Assembly (NCBI GenBank): GCA_019509985.1
Contig: JAEKLF010000057.1
Coordinates: forward strand, 16,514-80,513
From: Burkholderiales bacterium
GTDB taxonomy: Bacteria > Pseudomonadota > Gammaproteobacteria > Burkholderiales > Burkholderiaceae_C
Length of the DNA: 64,000 nt
Direction: 5' to 3'
Shown: one piece after another, positions 1-8,706 of the stretch
Layout of the letters: each line of letters opens with the position of its first letter
Position numbering within the stretch: position 1 is the first letter of the stretch
The notes under the pieces: model-generated
What the model was told of the DNA's origin: nothing
The model's input: only the letters and a program-made list of their open reading frames with translations
Database searches by the model: none
Made by a program: the position numbers and the translations under genes

Positions 1-300
1 CAGGCCGACGATGGCGTAGGCCGCGAGCGGATGCACGCCGAACAGCATCATCAGGCAGCCCACCACCTTGATGCTGTTCGAGAAGAACATCACCTTGCCT
101 TTCGGCACCGCGTCGGCAAAGGCGCCGACGAAGGGTGCGAGCACGACATAGAACAGCGCGAACATGGGCACCAACGCGGCGCGCTGCCACTCGGCCGCGC
201 CGGAGGAGCGCAGCAGCTCGACGGCGGCGACGAAGAGCGCGTTATCAGCCAGCGAGCTGAAGAACTGCGCCGACATGATGGTGTAGAAGCCTCTTCTCAT
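1..300 (-). CDS. lplT: Lysophospholipid transporter LplT (N-terminal part, runs off left edge)
   Basis: An open frame on the minus strand starts at the ATG at 300 and continues past base 1, giving 100 residues with no stop. The N-terminus (MRRGFYTIMSAQFFSSLADN) and the following hydrophobic segments with a PKGK cytoplasmic loop fit the LplT branch of the major facilitator superfamily, which flips lysophospholipids across the inner membrane for re-acylation. It is divergent from alr with 121 bp between them; lplT next to alr is common in Burkholderiales. The missing C-terminal three quarters prevents checking the full 12-helix fold. Confidence 0.85.
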   Translation of the reverse strand, partial: MRRGFYTIMSAQFFSSLADNALFVAAVELLRSSGAAEWQRAALVPMFALFYVVLAPFVGAFADAVPKGKVMFFSNSIKVVGCLMMLFGVHPLAAYAIVGL

Positions 301-361
301 CGAGCTGGGCGCAATCCTGGACTCTGTCTGTTCTGAAGCCGTCCCGAGGGGGCGGCGCGGG

Positions 362-367
362 TTTATA
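362..367 (-). promoter_or_regulatory. Candidate -10 element of lplT
   Basis: The minus strand reads TATAAA here, about 60 bp upstream of the lplT ATG at 300. No convincing -35 box was seen, so this is a weak promoter call based on the AT-rich hexamer in an otherwise GC-rich gap. Confidence 0.35.
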
Positions 368-407
368 GCACGCCCCTAGTTTGCGGACTTTGCCCCCACA
401 GCGGGCG

Positions 408-413
408 CAAAAT
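408..413 (+). promoter_or_regulatory. Candidate -10 element of alr (possible leaderless start)
   Basis: The hexamer CAAAAT ends 8 bases before the alr ATG at 422, and no Shine-Dalgarno sequence lies between. Transcription starting about 7 bases downstream would begin at or next to the start codon. This is inferred from spacing only. Confidence 0.3.
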
Positions 414-421
414 CCGCGCTC

Positions 422-1522
422 ATGCCCCGTCCCATCGAAGCCCTGATCCATACCAGTGCGCTGGCGCACAACCTGGCGCGCGCCCGCGCCCAAGCCCCCA
501 ATGCCCGAGTCTGGGCGGTCGTCAAGGCCAATGCCTATGGTCATGGCATCGAGCGTGCCTTCGAGGGCCTGCGTGCCGCCGACGGTTTCGCGCTGCTCGA
601 TCTGGCCGAGGCCGAGCGCCTGCGCGCGCTGGACTGGCGCGGCCCCATCCTGTTGCTGGAAGGCGTGTTCGAGCCGCGCGACCTGGAGCTGTGCTCGCGC
701 CTCAAGCTCTGGCACAGCGTGCACTGCGAGGAGCAGATCGACTGGCTGGCCATGCACAAGACTCATGAGCCGCACCGCGTCTTCCTCAAGTTGAACTCGG
801 GCATGAACCGCCTCGGCTTCACGCCTGCGGCCTTCCGCGCCGCCTACGCCCGGCTGGAGGCGCTGCCGCAGGTCGACGAGATCGGCCTGATGACGCACTT
901 CTCCGACGCCGATGCGCTGCGTTTCGGCCAGGATGGCATCGCCCACCAGCTCGCCGCCTTCGAGGCCGCGACCGAGGGCCTGGCTGGCGAGCGCACGATC
1001 GCCAACAGCGCCGCGACGCTGCGCCATCCGGCCCGCACGGCCCAGGACTGGGTGCGCGCCGGCATCATGGTCTATGGCGGTGTGCCCGACTTCCCCGAAC
1101 ACGACGCCGCGCACTGGGATCTGCGACCCGCGATGACGCTGCGCTCCAAGGTCATCGGCGTGCAGCAGCTCAGGCCCGGCGACTCTGTCGGCTACGGCAG
1201 CGCCTACACCTGCGAGCGTGCCGCGCGCGTGGGCATCGTCGCCTGCGGCTATGCCGATGGCTACCCGCGCCACGCCGCGACGGGCACGCCGGTGCTGGTG
1301 GATGGCCAGCGCACCCGCACGCTGGGCCGCGTATCCATGGACATGCTGGCCGTGGACCTGAGCGAGCTGCCCGGCAGCGGCTTCGGCAGCGAGGTGACGC
1401 TGTGGGGCGAAGGCCCGCACGGCAGTCGCCTGCCCATTGACGAAGTGGCCCAGTCGGCCGGCACCATCGGCTACGAGCTGATGTGCGCCGTGGCGCCCCG
1501 CGTCCCGATTCGGAATGCCTGA
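422..1522 (+). CDS. alr: Alanine racemase
   Basis: This 366-residue protein is a fold-type III PLP enzyme that interconverts L- and D-alanine for peptidoglycan synthesis in the cytoplasm. The PLP lysine is K35 in [10 protein letters not shown], and the second catalytic base is Y258 in SVGYGSAYT. Length and motif order (TIM barrel, then C-terminal beta domain with GRVSMDM) are normal for Alr/DadX. The ATG at 422 leaves exactly the usual N-terminus before the PLP lysine. Its last 8 bases overlap arfB, so the two are probably co-transcribed. It could serve a DadX-like catabolic role, but no dadA is nearby. Confidence 0.96.
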   Translation: MPRPIEALIHTSALAHNLARARAQAPNARVWAVVKANAYGHGIERAFEGLRAADGFALLDLAEAERLRALDWRGPILLLEGVFEPRDLELCSRLKLWHSVHCEEQIDWLAMHKTHEPHRVFLKLNSGMNRLGFTPAAFRAAYARLEALPQVDEIGLMTHFSDADALRFGQDGIAHQLAAFEAATEGLAGERTIANSAATLRHPARTAQDWVRAGIMVYGGVPDFPEHDAAHWDLRPAMTLRSKVIGVQQLRPGDSVGYGSAYTCERAARVGIVACGYADGYPRHAATGTPVLVDGQRTRTLGRVSMDMLAVDLSELPGSGFGSEVTLWGEGPHGSRLPIDEVAQSAGTIGYELMCAVAPRVPIRNA

Positions 1523-1925
1523 CCTCAACTGGCAGCCGCGACCCGACGAGCTGGCGTTCGACGCCATCCGCGCCAGCGGGCCCGGTGGCCAGAACGTCAA
1601 CAAGGTCAGCAACGCGGTTCACCTGCGCTTCGACATCCGCGCGTCCAGCCTGCCCGAGGCCGTCAAGGCGCGGCTGCTGAACTGGGCGGACCAGCGCATC
1701 ACCTCGGATGGCGTCGTCGTCATCAAGGCCCAGGACTCGCGCAGCCTGGAACGCAACCGCGCGGATGCCGTCGCGCGTCTGATCGAACTCGTGCAGGCCG
1801 CCGCCCACGTGCCCAAGGCCCGCCGCGCGACCAAGCCGACCTATGGCTCCAAGCAGCGCCGGCTGGAAGGCAAGGCCAAGCGCAGCGGCATCAAGGCCGG
1901 GCGCAGCAACAAGTCCGAGTTCTAG
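1515..1925 (+). CDS. arfB: Alternative ribosome-rescue peptidyl-tRNA hydrolase ArfB
   Basis: The 136-residue protein carries the release-factor GGQ motif at residues 24-26 ([11 protein letters not shown]) and ends in a lysine/arginine-rich tail ([20 protein letters not shown] type), the two hallmarks of ArfB/YaeJ. This family enters the A site of stalled ribosomes, places its basic tail in the empty mRNA channel and hydrolyses peptidyl-tRNA. It lacks the codon-recognition domains of RF1/RF2. It overlaps alr by 8 bp and its TAG overlaps the tetA stop on the other strand in a shared CTAG. Confidence 0.94.
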   Translation: MPDLNWQPRPDELAFDAIRASGPGGQNVNKVSNAVHLRFDIRASSLPEAVKARLLNWADQRITSDGVVVIKAQDSRSLERNRADAVARLIELVQAAAHVPKARRATKPTYGSKQRRLEGKAKRSGIKAGRSNKSEF

Positions 1926-3097
1926 GCGCCGCGAGCACGACGGCTGAACAGCAGGGGCAGAGCCGTCAGGTAGACCACGGCGGCGGTGATCCAGACGCTA
2001 CCCGGCCAGGACAGCCGCGTCGCCGCGAAGGCCGCGGTGACGACCAGCGGCCCGGCGATGCCGATCAGGCTGGCGAGGCTGGCCAGCATGCCCTGCAGCT
2101 CGCCCTGGCGCTGCTCGTCCACCTGGCGCGCCAGCACGGCCTGCAGCGCCGGCAGCGTCAGCCCGCCGGCGGCGAACAGCGGCAGCAGCGCGAACGGCAT
2201 CCAGGCCGCCGTGGCCATGCCCATCAGCAGGAAACCCAGGCCGTCCGCAGCCATGCCGGCCAGCAGCGCGCGGCGCTCGCCCAGCCGCGCCACCATCGGC
2301 CCGGTGACGAAAGCCTGCGAGACCGCATGCAGCCCGCCATAGCAGGCCAGCGACAGCCCCGCCACCCAGGCGCTCCAGCCGTAGCGGTCCTGGCCGTACA
2401 GGATCCACAGCGCCGCCGGCACCTGCGACACCAGGCAGACCACCGCGTACACACCCACCAGCGGCAGCAGCGGCGGCCTGCCCTGCAGGCGGTGCAGCGA
2501 CGAGAAGGCGTTGAGCTTGCTGGCGTCCAGCTTCGCCGTGCGGTTCTGGTTGGATTCGGGCAGCGCCCGCCAGGCCAGACCCAAGTTCAGCGCATTCATC
2601 ACCGCTGCCGCGACGAAGGGCGCGCGCAGCGACCACTCACCCAGGGCGCCGCCGATCAGCGGTCCGACGACGAAGCCCAGGCCCATGGCCGCGCCCATCT
2701 GGCCGTAGCGCTTGGCGCGGTCGGCCTCCGGGCTCACGTCGGTGATGTAGGCGGTGCCCACGGCCATGCTGGCGCCGGTGATGCCGGACAGCACGCGCCC
2801 AAGGTACAGCCAGGCCAGGCTGGGCGCCAGCGCCATCAGCAGGTAGTCGGCCGCGGCACCCGCCAGCGAGGCCAGCAGCACCGGCCGGCGGCCGAAGCGG
2901 TCGCTTAACGCGCCGAGCACCGGCGAGAACAGGAACTGCATCGCCGCGTACACGGCCAGCAGGGCACCGTAGTGAGTGCTGGTGGCGTCGGCGCCGGCCA
3001 GCTCGCGCAGCAGGCCGGGCAGGATGGGGAACACCAGGCTCATGCCCACGGCGTCCAGCAGCAAGGTCATCAGGATGACGGTCAAAGCTCGATTCAC
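1922..3097 (-). CDS. tetA: TetA-type MFS drug efflux transporter
   Basis: The protein has about 391 residues and 12 predicted helices. Motif A appears as GALSDRFGRRPV between helices 2 and 3, and GRVLSGITGA follows in helix 4, as in the Tet(A)/(B)/(G) family of tetracycline/H+ antiporters. A GTG start at 3097 is preferred: it gives the usual N-terminus (NRALTVILMTLLLD), has GAGAGA a few bases upstream and leaves tet operator 1 outside the gene. The longer frame from a TTG at 3136 would read through the operator. It is divergent from tetR. Real substrate is unknown; chromosomal relatives are not always tetracycline pumps. Confidence 0.85.
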   Translation of the reverse strand: MNRALTVILMTLLLDAVGMSLVFPILPGLLRELAGADATSTHYGALLAVYAAMQFLFSPVLGALSDRFGRRPVLLASLAGAAADYLLMALAPSLAWLYLGRVLSGITGASMAVGTAYITDVSPEADRAKRYGQMGAAMGLGFVVGPLIGGALGEWSLRAPFVAAAVMNALNLGLAWRALPESNQNRTAKLDASKLNAFSSLHRLQGRPPLLPLVGVYAVVCLVSQVPAALWILYGQDRYGWSAWVAGLSLACYGGLHAVSQAFVTGPMVARLGERRALLAGMAADGLGFLLMGMATAAWMPFALLPLFAAGGLTLPALQAVLARQVDEQRQGELQGMLASLASLIGIAGPLVVTAAFAATRLSWPGSVWITAAVVYLTALPLLFSRRARGA

Positions 3098-3104
3098 AAC
3101 AGTC

Positions 3105-3123
3105 TCTCTATCATCGATAGAGA
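3105..3123. promoter_or_regulatory. tet operator 1
   Basis: The 19-bp palindrome TCTCTATCATCGATAGAGA differs from the core of the classical Tn10 operator (CTCTATCATTGATAGAG) only at one central base. It sits in the tetA-tetR divergent gap, just upstream of the tetA GTG start, where bound TetR would block tetA transcription. Confidence 0.88.
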
Positions 3124-3140
3124 TGCATCGTATCAAACAA

Positions 3141-3159
3141 TCTCTATCATTGCTAGAGA
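3141..3159. promoter_or_regulatory. tet operator 2
   Basis: TCTCTATCATTGCTAGAGA is a second tet-type palindrome with one half-site mismatch (GCTAGAG in place of GATAGAG). Its centre is 36 bp from that of operator 1, and it ends one base before the tetR ATG, so it probably serves tetR autorepression. Confidence 0.85.
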
Positions 3160-3160
3160 C

Positions 3161-3805
3161 ATGACCTCAACCGACCGCGGCAGCCCCGCCCGACTCAACC
3201 GCGACGACGTGCTGCGCGCCGCGCTGGCCCTGCTCAACGAGGTCGGCATCGACGCCTTGAGCACGCGCAAGCTGGCCGAGCGGCTGGGCGTGCAGTCGCC
3301 CACGCTGTACTGGCATTTCAAGAGCAAGGCGGCGCTGCTGGACGCGATGGCCGAGGCCATCGTCGTGGAGAACCACGCGCAGGTGGAACCGGTGCCGGGC
3401 GCGCGCTGGCAGGACTGGCTGATGGCCAACGGCCACAGCTTCCGCGACGCGCTGCTGGCCTACCGGGACGGCGCCCGCCTGCACGCCGGCACGCGGCCCA
3501 GCCCGCTGCATTTCGATTCGATCGAGGGCCGGCTGCGCCTGCTGTGCGACGCCGGCTTCGAGCCGGGCCAGGCGACGCGGCTGATGATGTCGGTCGGCCG
3601 TTTCGTCATCGGCTGGGTGCTGGAGGAGCAGGCGGCCCAGCAGGCCGACGCGCCGCCCTCCGCCGCGGCGCAGGGACCGGATGCGAAGCACTACCCGCTG
3701 CTGGCGGCCGGCTGGGCGGCGACGCTGGGCAGTGATGCCAAGACCTTGTTCGACGGCGCGCTGCGCCTGCTGATCGACGGCGCGCAAGCCCAGCTGAAAC
3801 CCTAG
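3161..3805 (+). CDS. tetR: Tetracycline repressor TetR
   Basis: The 214-residue protein has an N-terminal helix-turn-helix (residues about 13-57, ending in the family signature LGVQSPTLYWHFKSK) very close to classical TetR classes, not just to the broad TetR/AcrR family. The C-terminal half fits the TetR_C ligand/dimer domain. The ATG at 3161 directly follows tet operator 2; the upstream in-frame extension would run through both operators and is rejected. It should repress tetA and itself until a tetracycline-like ligand binds. Its TAG overlaps the stop of the convergent EamA gene in a CTAG. Confidence 0.9.
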   Translation: MTSTDRGSPARLNRDDVLRAALALLNEVGIDALSTRKLAERLGVQSPTLYWHFKSKAALLDAMAEAIVVENHAQVEPVPGARWQDWLMANGHSFRDALLAYRDGARLHAGTRPSPLHFDSIEGRLRLLCDAGFEPGQATRLMMSVGRFVIGWVLEEQAAQQADAPPSAAAQGPDAKHYPLLAAGWAATLGSDAKTLFDGALRLLIDGAQAQLKP

Positions 3806-4701
3806 CCCTGCGGCCGCGTCGCGACGAACAGGCTGACCAGGCACAGCGCCATGCCGCCCATGGCCAGCGGCGTCGCCTGCCAGCCCTCCAGCACGGCCGA
3901 CACGACCAACGCGAGGACCGGCACCATGACGCCGATCAGCGCCGCCTGCGCCGGGCCCTTGCGCTCGGCCAACCGGTAGTACAGCGTGAAGGCGATGACC
4001 GAGCCGAAGGCGGCCAGGTAGACCAGGCTGGCGACATAGGTCCAGCGCGTGTCGAAGCGCAGGCCGTGCCCGAGCACGACCGACATCAACAGCAGGAAGA
4101 GCGCGCCATAGCCCATGCTCCAGGCCAGCACCGGCACCAGCGGCAGGCCGCGGCGCGTGAGCACCAGCGTGAACAGGCCGCCGATGCAGGCGACGACGAC
4201 GGCGAAGAAGCTCAGGCCCAGCCCCAGCGCCGCGTTCGGCCGCGCGCCGGTGGCCGCGATCTCGGGCCAGAACACCAGCGCCACGCCGAGCACCGCGCCG
4301 CTGGACGCGACGAGGAAGCGCCGCCCGACCGGCTGGCGCCAGATCAGCCACATCGCCAGCGCGTTCATGAACACCATCAGGCAGAACAGCACCGCGACCA
4401 GGCCGCTGGGCACGAAGCGCTCGGCTTCGTAGATGGACCAGTAATTGCCGGCGTACTGGATGACACCGGTCGCCAGCGCATAGCCGTGGGCGTTGCGCGG
4501 CAGCTTCAGCGAAAGGCCCTGCCAGCGCGCCAGGCCGGCCAGCATCGCCGCGGCCAGCAGGAAGCGCCAGCCGACCGAGGTCAGCGCCGGCACCGTGCTG
4601 TCGAGCTGGTAGAGGATGACGTGCCAGGTGCTGGCCCAGATCAGCACCGGGGCCAGGAACAGGAACCAGGTCGGCAGGGCGCGCGCGGGCGCTCCAGCCA
4701 T
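3802..4701 (-). CDS. EamA/DMT-family transporter
   Basis: A 299-residue inner-membrane protein with about ten hydrophobic segments arranged as two EamA repeats, the drug/metabolite exporter layout. The N-terminal LAPVLIWASTWHVI segment and the second-repeat AFGSVIAFTLYYRLAERKGP are typical. Substrate cannot be read from the sequence. Its ATG shares a base with the TGA of the upstream lysE-type gene (ATGA), so the two exporters are translationally coupled. Its stop overlaps that of tetR. Confidence 0.85.
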   Translation of the reverse strand: MAGAPARALPTWFLFLAPVLIWASTWHVILYQLDSTVPALTSVGWRFLLAAAMLAGLARWQGLSLKLPRNAHGYALATGVIQYAGNYWSIYEAERFVPSGLVAVLFCLMVFMNALAMWLIWRQPVGRRFLVASSGAVLGVALVFWPEIAATGARPNAALGLGLSFFAVVVACIGGLFTLVLTRRGLPLVPVLAWSMGYGALFLLLMSVVLGHGLRFDTRWTYVASLVYLAAFGSVIAFTLYYRLAERKGPAQAALIGVMVPVLALVVSAVLEGWQATPLAMGGMALCLVSLFVATRPQG

Positions 4702-5330
4702 CAGGCGGCGCGCTTGAATGTGGCCAGCAGCATGCCGGCCGCGACGAACAGCGAGCCGAACACGCGATTCAGCGTCTTGATGTGGCTCTCGCTCTTCAGC
4801 GCCGCCAGCACGCGCGCGGCCAGCACGGTGTAGCCGGCCATGACGACCAGGTCCGTGAAGGCCAGCGTGCAGCCAATGACGAGGTACTGCGGCGCCAGCG
4901 CGGCATGCAGGTCCAGGAACTGCGGCACGACGGCCAGCAGGAAGACCGTGCCCTTGGGGTTGACGGCGTTGATGCCCCAGCCGCGCAGCACCAACTGGCG
5001 GCGCGTGGCCTGCACGGCGGCGTCAGAAGCCGCCACCAGCGGCTTGGCCGGCGCGCGCCATTGCTGCACGCCCAGCCAGACCAGGTAGGCCACGCCGGCC
5101 CACTTCACCAGCGCAAAGCCCAGCGACGAGGCCGCGATCAGCGCGCCCAGGCCCGCGCTGACGAGGACGACCTGGGTCAGGATGCCCAGGATGAGGCCGA
5201 AGGTCATGAAGTAGCCGCGCCTGAAGCCGTGACTCAGGCCCGCGCTCATCGCCGCCACCGCACCCGCGCCGGGCGACAGGCTGATGGCCCAGGACGCCGC
5301 GAAAAAGGCCAACCATACCGAGAAATCCAT
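4701..5330 (-). CDS. LysE/RhtB-family amino-acid exporter
   Basis: The 209-residue product starts MDFSVWLAFFAASWAISLSP and has the LSPGAGAVAAMSAGLSHG signature of the LysE/RhtB family, with about six hydrophobic segments and the conserved NPKG loop (INAVNPKGTVFLLAVVPQF). Such proteins export amino acids or homoserine lactone-like metabolites. The ATG at 5330 is chosen; an ATG at 5342 would add four residues. The much longer upstream frame is an artefact of high GC. It is coupled to the downstream EamA gene by a one-base overlap. Confidence 0.85.
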   Translation of the reverse strand: MDFSVWLAFFAASWAISLSPGAGAVAAMSAGLSHGFRRGYFMTFGLILGILTQVVLVSAGLGALIAASSLGFALVKWAGVAYLVWLGVQQWRAPAKPLVAASDAAVQATRRQLVLRGWGINAVNPKGTVFLLAVVPQFLDLHAALAPQYLVIGCTLAFTDLVVMAGYTVLAARVLAALKSESHIKTLNRVFGSLFVAAGMLLATFKRAA

Positions 5331-5384
5331 GACCCGCTCCATCGAAGAACTGCAGGCCGCGAGTGTCCCACGCCCCTGCTCAGT

Positions 5385-5426
5385 GGGTGTCAGAGCGACT
5401 CGCTGCGCTCGGGCGGTCTGGCACCC
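5385..5426. repeat. Imperfect inverted repeat (REP-like)
   Basis: GGGTGTCAGA at 5385-5394 pairs with TCTGGCACCC at 5417-5426 with one mismatch, around a GC-rich loop. It lies between the divergent lysE-type and MFS genes. It resembles a short intergenic palindromic element, but only one clear copy was seen here. Confidence 0.4.
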
Positions 5427-5444
5427 AAGACATAACATGCCCCG

Positions 5445-6620
5445 ATGTGGAAGGCCCTTTTCTCGCTGCCTCGCGGCGTCTGGCTGATCGGGCTGATCAG
5501 CCTCGTGAACGACAGCGCCAGCGAGATGATGTATCCGCTGATCCCGCTGTACCTGAGCAGCGTGCTGATGGCCGGCCCCAAGGTGCTGGGCCTCATCGAG
5601 GGCGTGGCGGAGGCGCTGGCCAGCCTGCTCAAGCTGTGGGCCGGCGTCATGGTGGACCGCAGCGGGCACAGCAAGCCCTGGATCGTGGCGGGCTATGGCG
5701 TCGCGGGCCTGGCGCGCCCGGCGATCGCCTTCGTCACCGGCTGGCCGACGCTGCTGGCCCTGCGCGTGGCCGACCGCATCGGCAAGGCCGTGCGCGCCGC
5801 GCCGCGCGACGCACTGCTGGCGGCCAGCATTGCGCCGACCCAGCGCGGCCTGGCCTTCGGCCTGCACCGCGCGATGGACAACAGCGGCGCCGTCATCGGC
5901 CCGCTGCTGGCCTGGGCGCTGCTGAGTGCCGGCGTGCCGCTGCAGCAGGTCTTCCTGTGGGCCCTGGTGCCCGGCGTGGCCTGCCTGCTGCTGACCGGCG
6001 CGCTGCGCGACGCGCCGCCGCCCGCCCACCCGCCGCTGCGCTTCGAGTGGACGCTGGCCGGCCTGCCGGTGCCGCTGCGGCGTTATCTGGTGGTCGTCGC
6101 GCTGTTCACGCTGGGCAACTCCAGCAACATGTTCCTGTTCCTGCGCGCCCAGCAGCTGGGCGTGGCCCAGTCACAGGTGCCGCTGCTGTGGGCCGCGGTG
6201 TCGGCGGTGGCGGCGCTGTTCTCGGTGCCGCTGGCCGCGCTGTCGGACCGCGTCGGGCGCGTGCGCCTGCTGGTGGCCGGCTATCTGGCCTATGCGGTGT
6301 TCTACGTCGGCATGGCGCAGTTCGCCGCGCCGGGCTGGCGGCTCTATGCGCTGTTCGGGCTCTACGGCATCTTCATGGCGGCGACCGAAGGCGTCGAGCG
6401 CGCGCTGCTGGCCGACCTCGCGCCGCCCGAGAAGCGCGGCACGGCCTTCGGCTGGCTCAACCTGACGATGGGCGCGACGCTGCTGCCGGCTTCGCTGCTG
6501 TTCGGCTGGTTGTGGGAGTCGATTTCCGTGCAGCTGGCCTTCGGCTTCTCGGCTGGCTGCGCGGTGGCGGCCGCCCTGCTGCTGACAGCGTGGGTACGCC
6601 CGGCCTCCACAATGCGCTGA
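5445..6620 (+). CDS. MFS transporter
   Basis: A 391-residue, 12-helix major facilitator with GVMVDRSGHSKPW in the first cytoplasmic loop and DRIGKAVRAAPRDALLA after helix 4. The latter is a hallmark of a drug-efflux-like MFS group often found in Proteobacteria. The ligand is unknown. It starts at the ATG at 5445 without a visible Shine-Dalgarno. Its TGA overlaps the radA ATG (TGATG), so radA is probably translated by re-initiation after it. Confidence 0.82.
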   Translation: MWKALFSLPRGVWLIGLISLVNDSASEMMYPLIPLYLSSVLMAGPKVLGLIEGVAEALASLLKLWAGVMVDRSGHSKPWIVAGYGVAGLARPAIAFVTGWPTLLALRVADRIGKAVRAAPRDALLAASIAPTQRGLAFGLHRAMDNSGAVIGPLLAWALLSAGVPLQQVFLWALVPGVACLLLTGALRDAPPPAHPPLRFEWTLAGLPVPLRRYLVVVALFTLGNSSNMFLFLRAQQLGVAQSQVPLLWAAVSAVAALFSVPLAALSDRVGRVRLLVAGYLAYAVFYVGMAQFAAPGWRLYALFGLYGIFMAATEGVERALLADLAPPEKRGTAFGWLNLTMGATLLPASLLFGWLWESISVQLAFGFSAGCAVAAALLLTAWVRPASTMR

Positions 6621-7984
6621 TGGCGACAAGCAAAAGCATCTACACCTGTACCGAGTGCGGCGGCACCACGCCCAAGTGGCTGGGCAAATGCCCGCACTGC
6701 AATGCCTGGAACACGCTGACCGAGAGCGCCGCCGAGCCCGCCGGCGGCGCCAAGAACCGCTACCAGTCGCTGGCCAAGAGCCAGCCGGTGGCCACGCTGT
6801 CCGAGATCGAGGCCAGCGACTTCGAGCGCACACCCACCGGCCAGGAGGAACTGGACCGCGTTCTCGGCGGCGGCATCGTCGCCGGTGGCGTGGTGTTGAT
6901 CGGCGGCGACCCGGGCATCGGCAAGTCGACGCTGCTGTTGCAGGCTGTCGAGTCGCTGAGCCAGACCGTGAAGGTCTTGTACGTGACCGGCGAGGAGAGC
7001 GGCGCTCAGGTGGCGATGCGTTCGCGGCGCCTGGGCCTGTCGGGTGCCAAGGTGCGCGTGCTGGCCGAGATCAGCCTGGAGCGCATCCTCGCCACCATCG
7101 ACGTCGAGGAGCCGGACTTCTGCGTCATCGATTCCATCCAGACGCTGTACTCCGAGCAGCTCAGCTCGGCCCCCGGCTCGGTCGCCCAGGTGCGCGAGTG
7201 CGCCGCCCAGCTGACGCGCACGGCCAAGGCGCGCGGTTGCTCCATCGTGCTGGTGGGCCACGTGACCAAGGAAGGCGCGCTGGCCGGCCCGCGCGTGCTG
7301 GAGCACATCGTCGACACGGTGCTGTACTTCGAGGGCGACACGCACAGCAGCTTCCGCCTCGTGCGCGCCATCAAGAACCGCTTCGGCGCCGTCAACGAGA
7401 TCGGCGTGTTCGCGATGACGGAGAAGGGGCTGAAGGGCGTGGCCAACCCGAGCGCCATCTTCCTGTCCACGCACGCCGAGCCGGTGCCCGGGAGCTGTGT
7501 GCTCGTCACGCTGGAAGGCACGCGGCCGCTGCTGGTCGAGCTGCAGGCGCTGGTGGACAGCGGCGGCGTCAGCCCGCGGCGCCTTTCCGTCGGCCTGGAC
7601 CGCGACCGGCTGGCGATGCTGCTGGCCGTGCTGCACCGCCATGCCGGCGTGGCCACGGGCGACCAGGATGTATTCGTCAACGCGGTGGGCGGCGTGCGCA
7701 TCAGCGAGCCGGCGGCCGACCTGGCTGTGCTGCTGGCGATCCAAAGCAGCCTGCGTGGCAAGGCGCTGCCCAAGGGCTTCATCGCCTTCGGCGAGATCGG
7801 CCTGGCCGGCGAGGTGCGCCCCGCACCACGCGGCCAGGAGCGGCTGAAGGAGGCCGCCAAGCTGGGCTTCAGCGTGGCCGTCGTGCCCAAGGCCAACGCA
7901 CCCAAAAAGCCCATCGAGGGGCTGACCATCCACGCCATCGAGCGCGTGGAGCAGGCCATCGAGGTACTGCGCGGCCTGGTCTGA
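6620..7984 (+). CDS. radA: DNA repair protein RadA (Sms)
   Basis: The 454-residue protein has the full RadA plan. It has an N-terminal zinc finger with C10, C13, C24 and C27, then a RecA-like ATPase with Walker A GGDPGIGKST (K102), the RadA-specific KNRFG motif (IKNRFGAVNEIG), and a C-terminal Lon-protease-like domain without protease activity. RadA drives branch migration in homologous recombination. The start at 6620 gives the standard N-terminus immediately before the zinc finger. It overlaps the MFS gene by one base. Confidence 0.97.
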   Translation: MATSKSIYTCTECGGTTPKWLGKCPHCNAWNTLTESAAEPAGGAKNRYQSLAKSQPVATLSEIEASDFERTPTGQEELDRVLGGGIVAGGVVLIGGDPGIGKSTLLLQAVESLSQTVKVLYVTGEESGAQVAMRSRRLGLSGAKVRVLAEISLERILATIDVEEPDFCVIDSIQTLYSEQLSSAPGSVAQVRECAAQLTRTAKARGCSIVLVGHVTKEGALAGPRVLEHIVDTVLYFEGDTHSSFRLVRAIKNRFGAVNEIGVFAMTEKGLKGVANPSAIFLSTHAEPVPGSCVLVTLEGTRPLLVELQALVDSGGVSPRRLSVGLDRDRLAMLLAVLHRHAGVATGDQDVFVNAVGGVRISEPAADLAVLLAIQSSLRGKALPKGFIAFGEIGLAGEVRPAPRGQERLKEAAKLGFSVAVVPKANAPKKPIEGLTIHAIERVEQAIEVLRGLV

Positions 7985-8111
7985 TCGCCTGCCGAAGACC
8001 GCGCCGGCCCAGCCACATCGACCACGGTCTTGGGGGGCGCGGGATAGCCTTTGTGCTGAGCCTGCCAAAGTCTGCTTAGGATGGGGGCTGAGCACCGAAG
8101 GAGGCCGCTTC

Positions 8112-8543
8112 ATGTCCGATCCCGCCGATCTCAGGCAATTCGCCCGCACCGACTTTCTCGCCGCCCAGCACGACGCCGACTCCCTGCCCGGCTGGGTCTT
8201 CAAGCCGGTGCAGTTCAGCCAGGGCCCTGCCGGCCTGGTGTTGAACATGAGCGACGGCGGCCTGCAGGTGCTGACCAGTGCCGCCGAACCGTTGACCGAG
8301 TCCAAGTACGAGGTCGTGTTGCTGCTGGGCCGCGCCGACATGGACTCCGACGACGAGCAGGTGTCGTGGTTCAACGGCGTCGTCGAGCGCAAATGGTCGC
8401 GGCCGGTGCCACGCATGGGCATCCTGCACGGCATGTGCTTCACGGCGCGCAACTCGACGGCCGAGCAATTCCTCGCCGGCCACCACGCCGCGCTCGAGTC
8501 CGGCCAATGGGTGCGCTGCGTGCTGCTGAAGGTGCCGGGGTGA
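8112..8543 (+). CDS. PilZ-like domain protein
   Basis: A 143-residue soluble protein with AAGGAGG about 6 bases before its ATG. The segment LVLNMSDGGLQVLTS matches the (D/N)xSxxG half of the PilZ c-di-GMP motif, and the surrounding beta-rich pattern fits a PilZ barrel. The upstream RxxxR half is not obvious, so c-di-GMP binding is uncertain. It follows radA by 127 bp on the same strand. Two diguanylate cyclases lie about 15 kb downstream, but no functional link can be shown. Confidence 0.6.
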   Translation: MSDPADLRQFARTDFLAAQHDADSLPGWVFKPVQFSQGPAGLVLNMSDGGLQVLTSAAEPLTESKYEVVLLLGRADMDSDDEQVSWFNGVVERKWSRPVPRMGILHGMCFTARNSTAEQFLAGHHAALESGQWVRCVLLKVPG

Positions 8544-8596
8544 TGAGCCCCTCGTCCAGGCTCGCACCGCTGGACGCGGGCGTGCCTGGCCGGTCT

Positions 8597-8684
8597 CCCT
8601 AGGGGACGGCGATGCCCGCGGCATCGAGCCGCGAGCATCGCCAGCGCGGACCGGCTTGGGAGCGGCCCGCCGCTCGGCCCGCAA
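8597..8684 (+). repeat. Interspersed GC-rich repeat, copy 1
   Basis: The block begins CTAGGGGACGGCGATG and ends with CCGGCTTGGGAGCGGCCCGC followed by CGCTCGGCCC. The same core recurs at 20235-20372 and, inverted, at 51602-51652. It fills the gap between two genes and contains several short palindromes. Confidence 0.7.
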
Positions 8685-8706
8685 CAGCCGTGGCAGGATG
8701 CCGGCC

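Noticed and set aside
5363..7984. An 873-codon plus-strand frame across the MFS/radA region
   Set aside because: Only its radA part is real; the 5' part is out of frame with the MFS gene and consists of Arg/Ala/Gly-rich translation typical of a high-GC shadow frame.
6362..8638. A 758-codon minus-strand frame opposite radA
   Set aside because: Antisense of radA and its neighbours; no recognisable domain and low-complexity Ala/Arg/Gln content.
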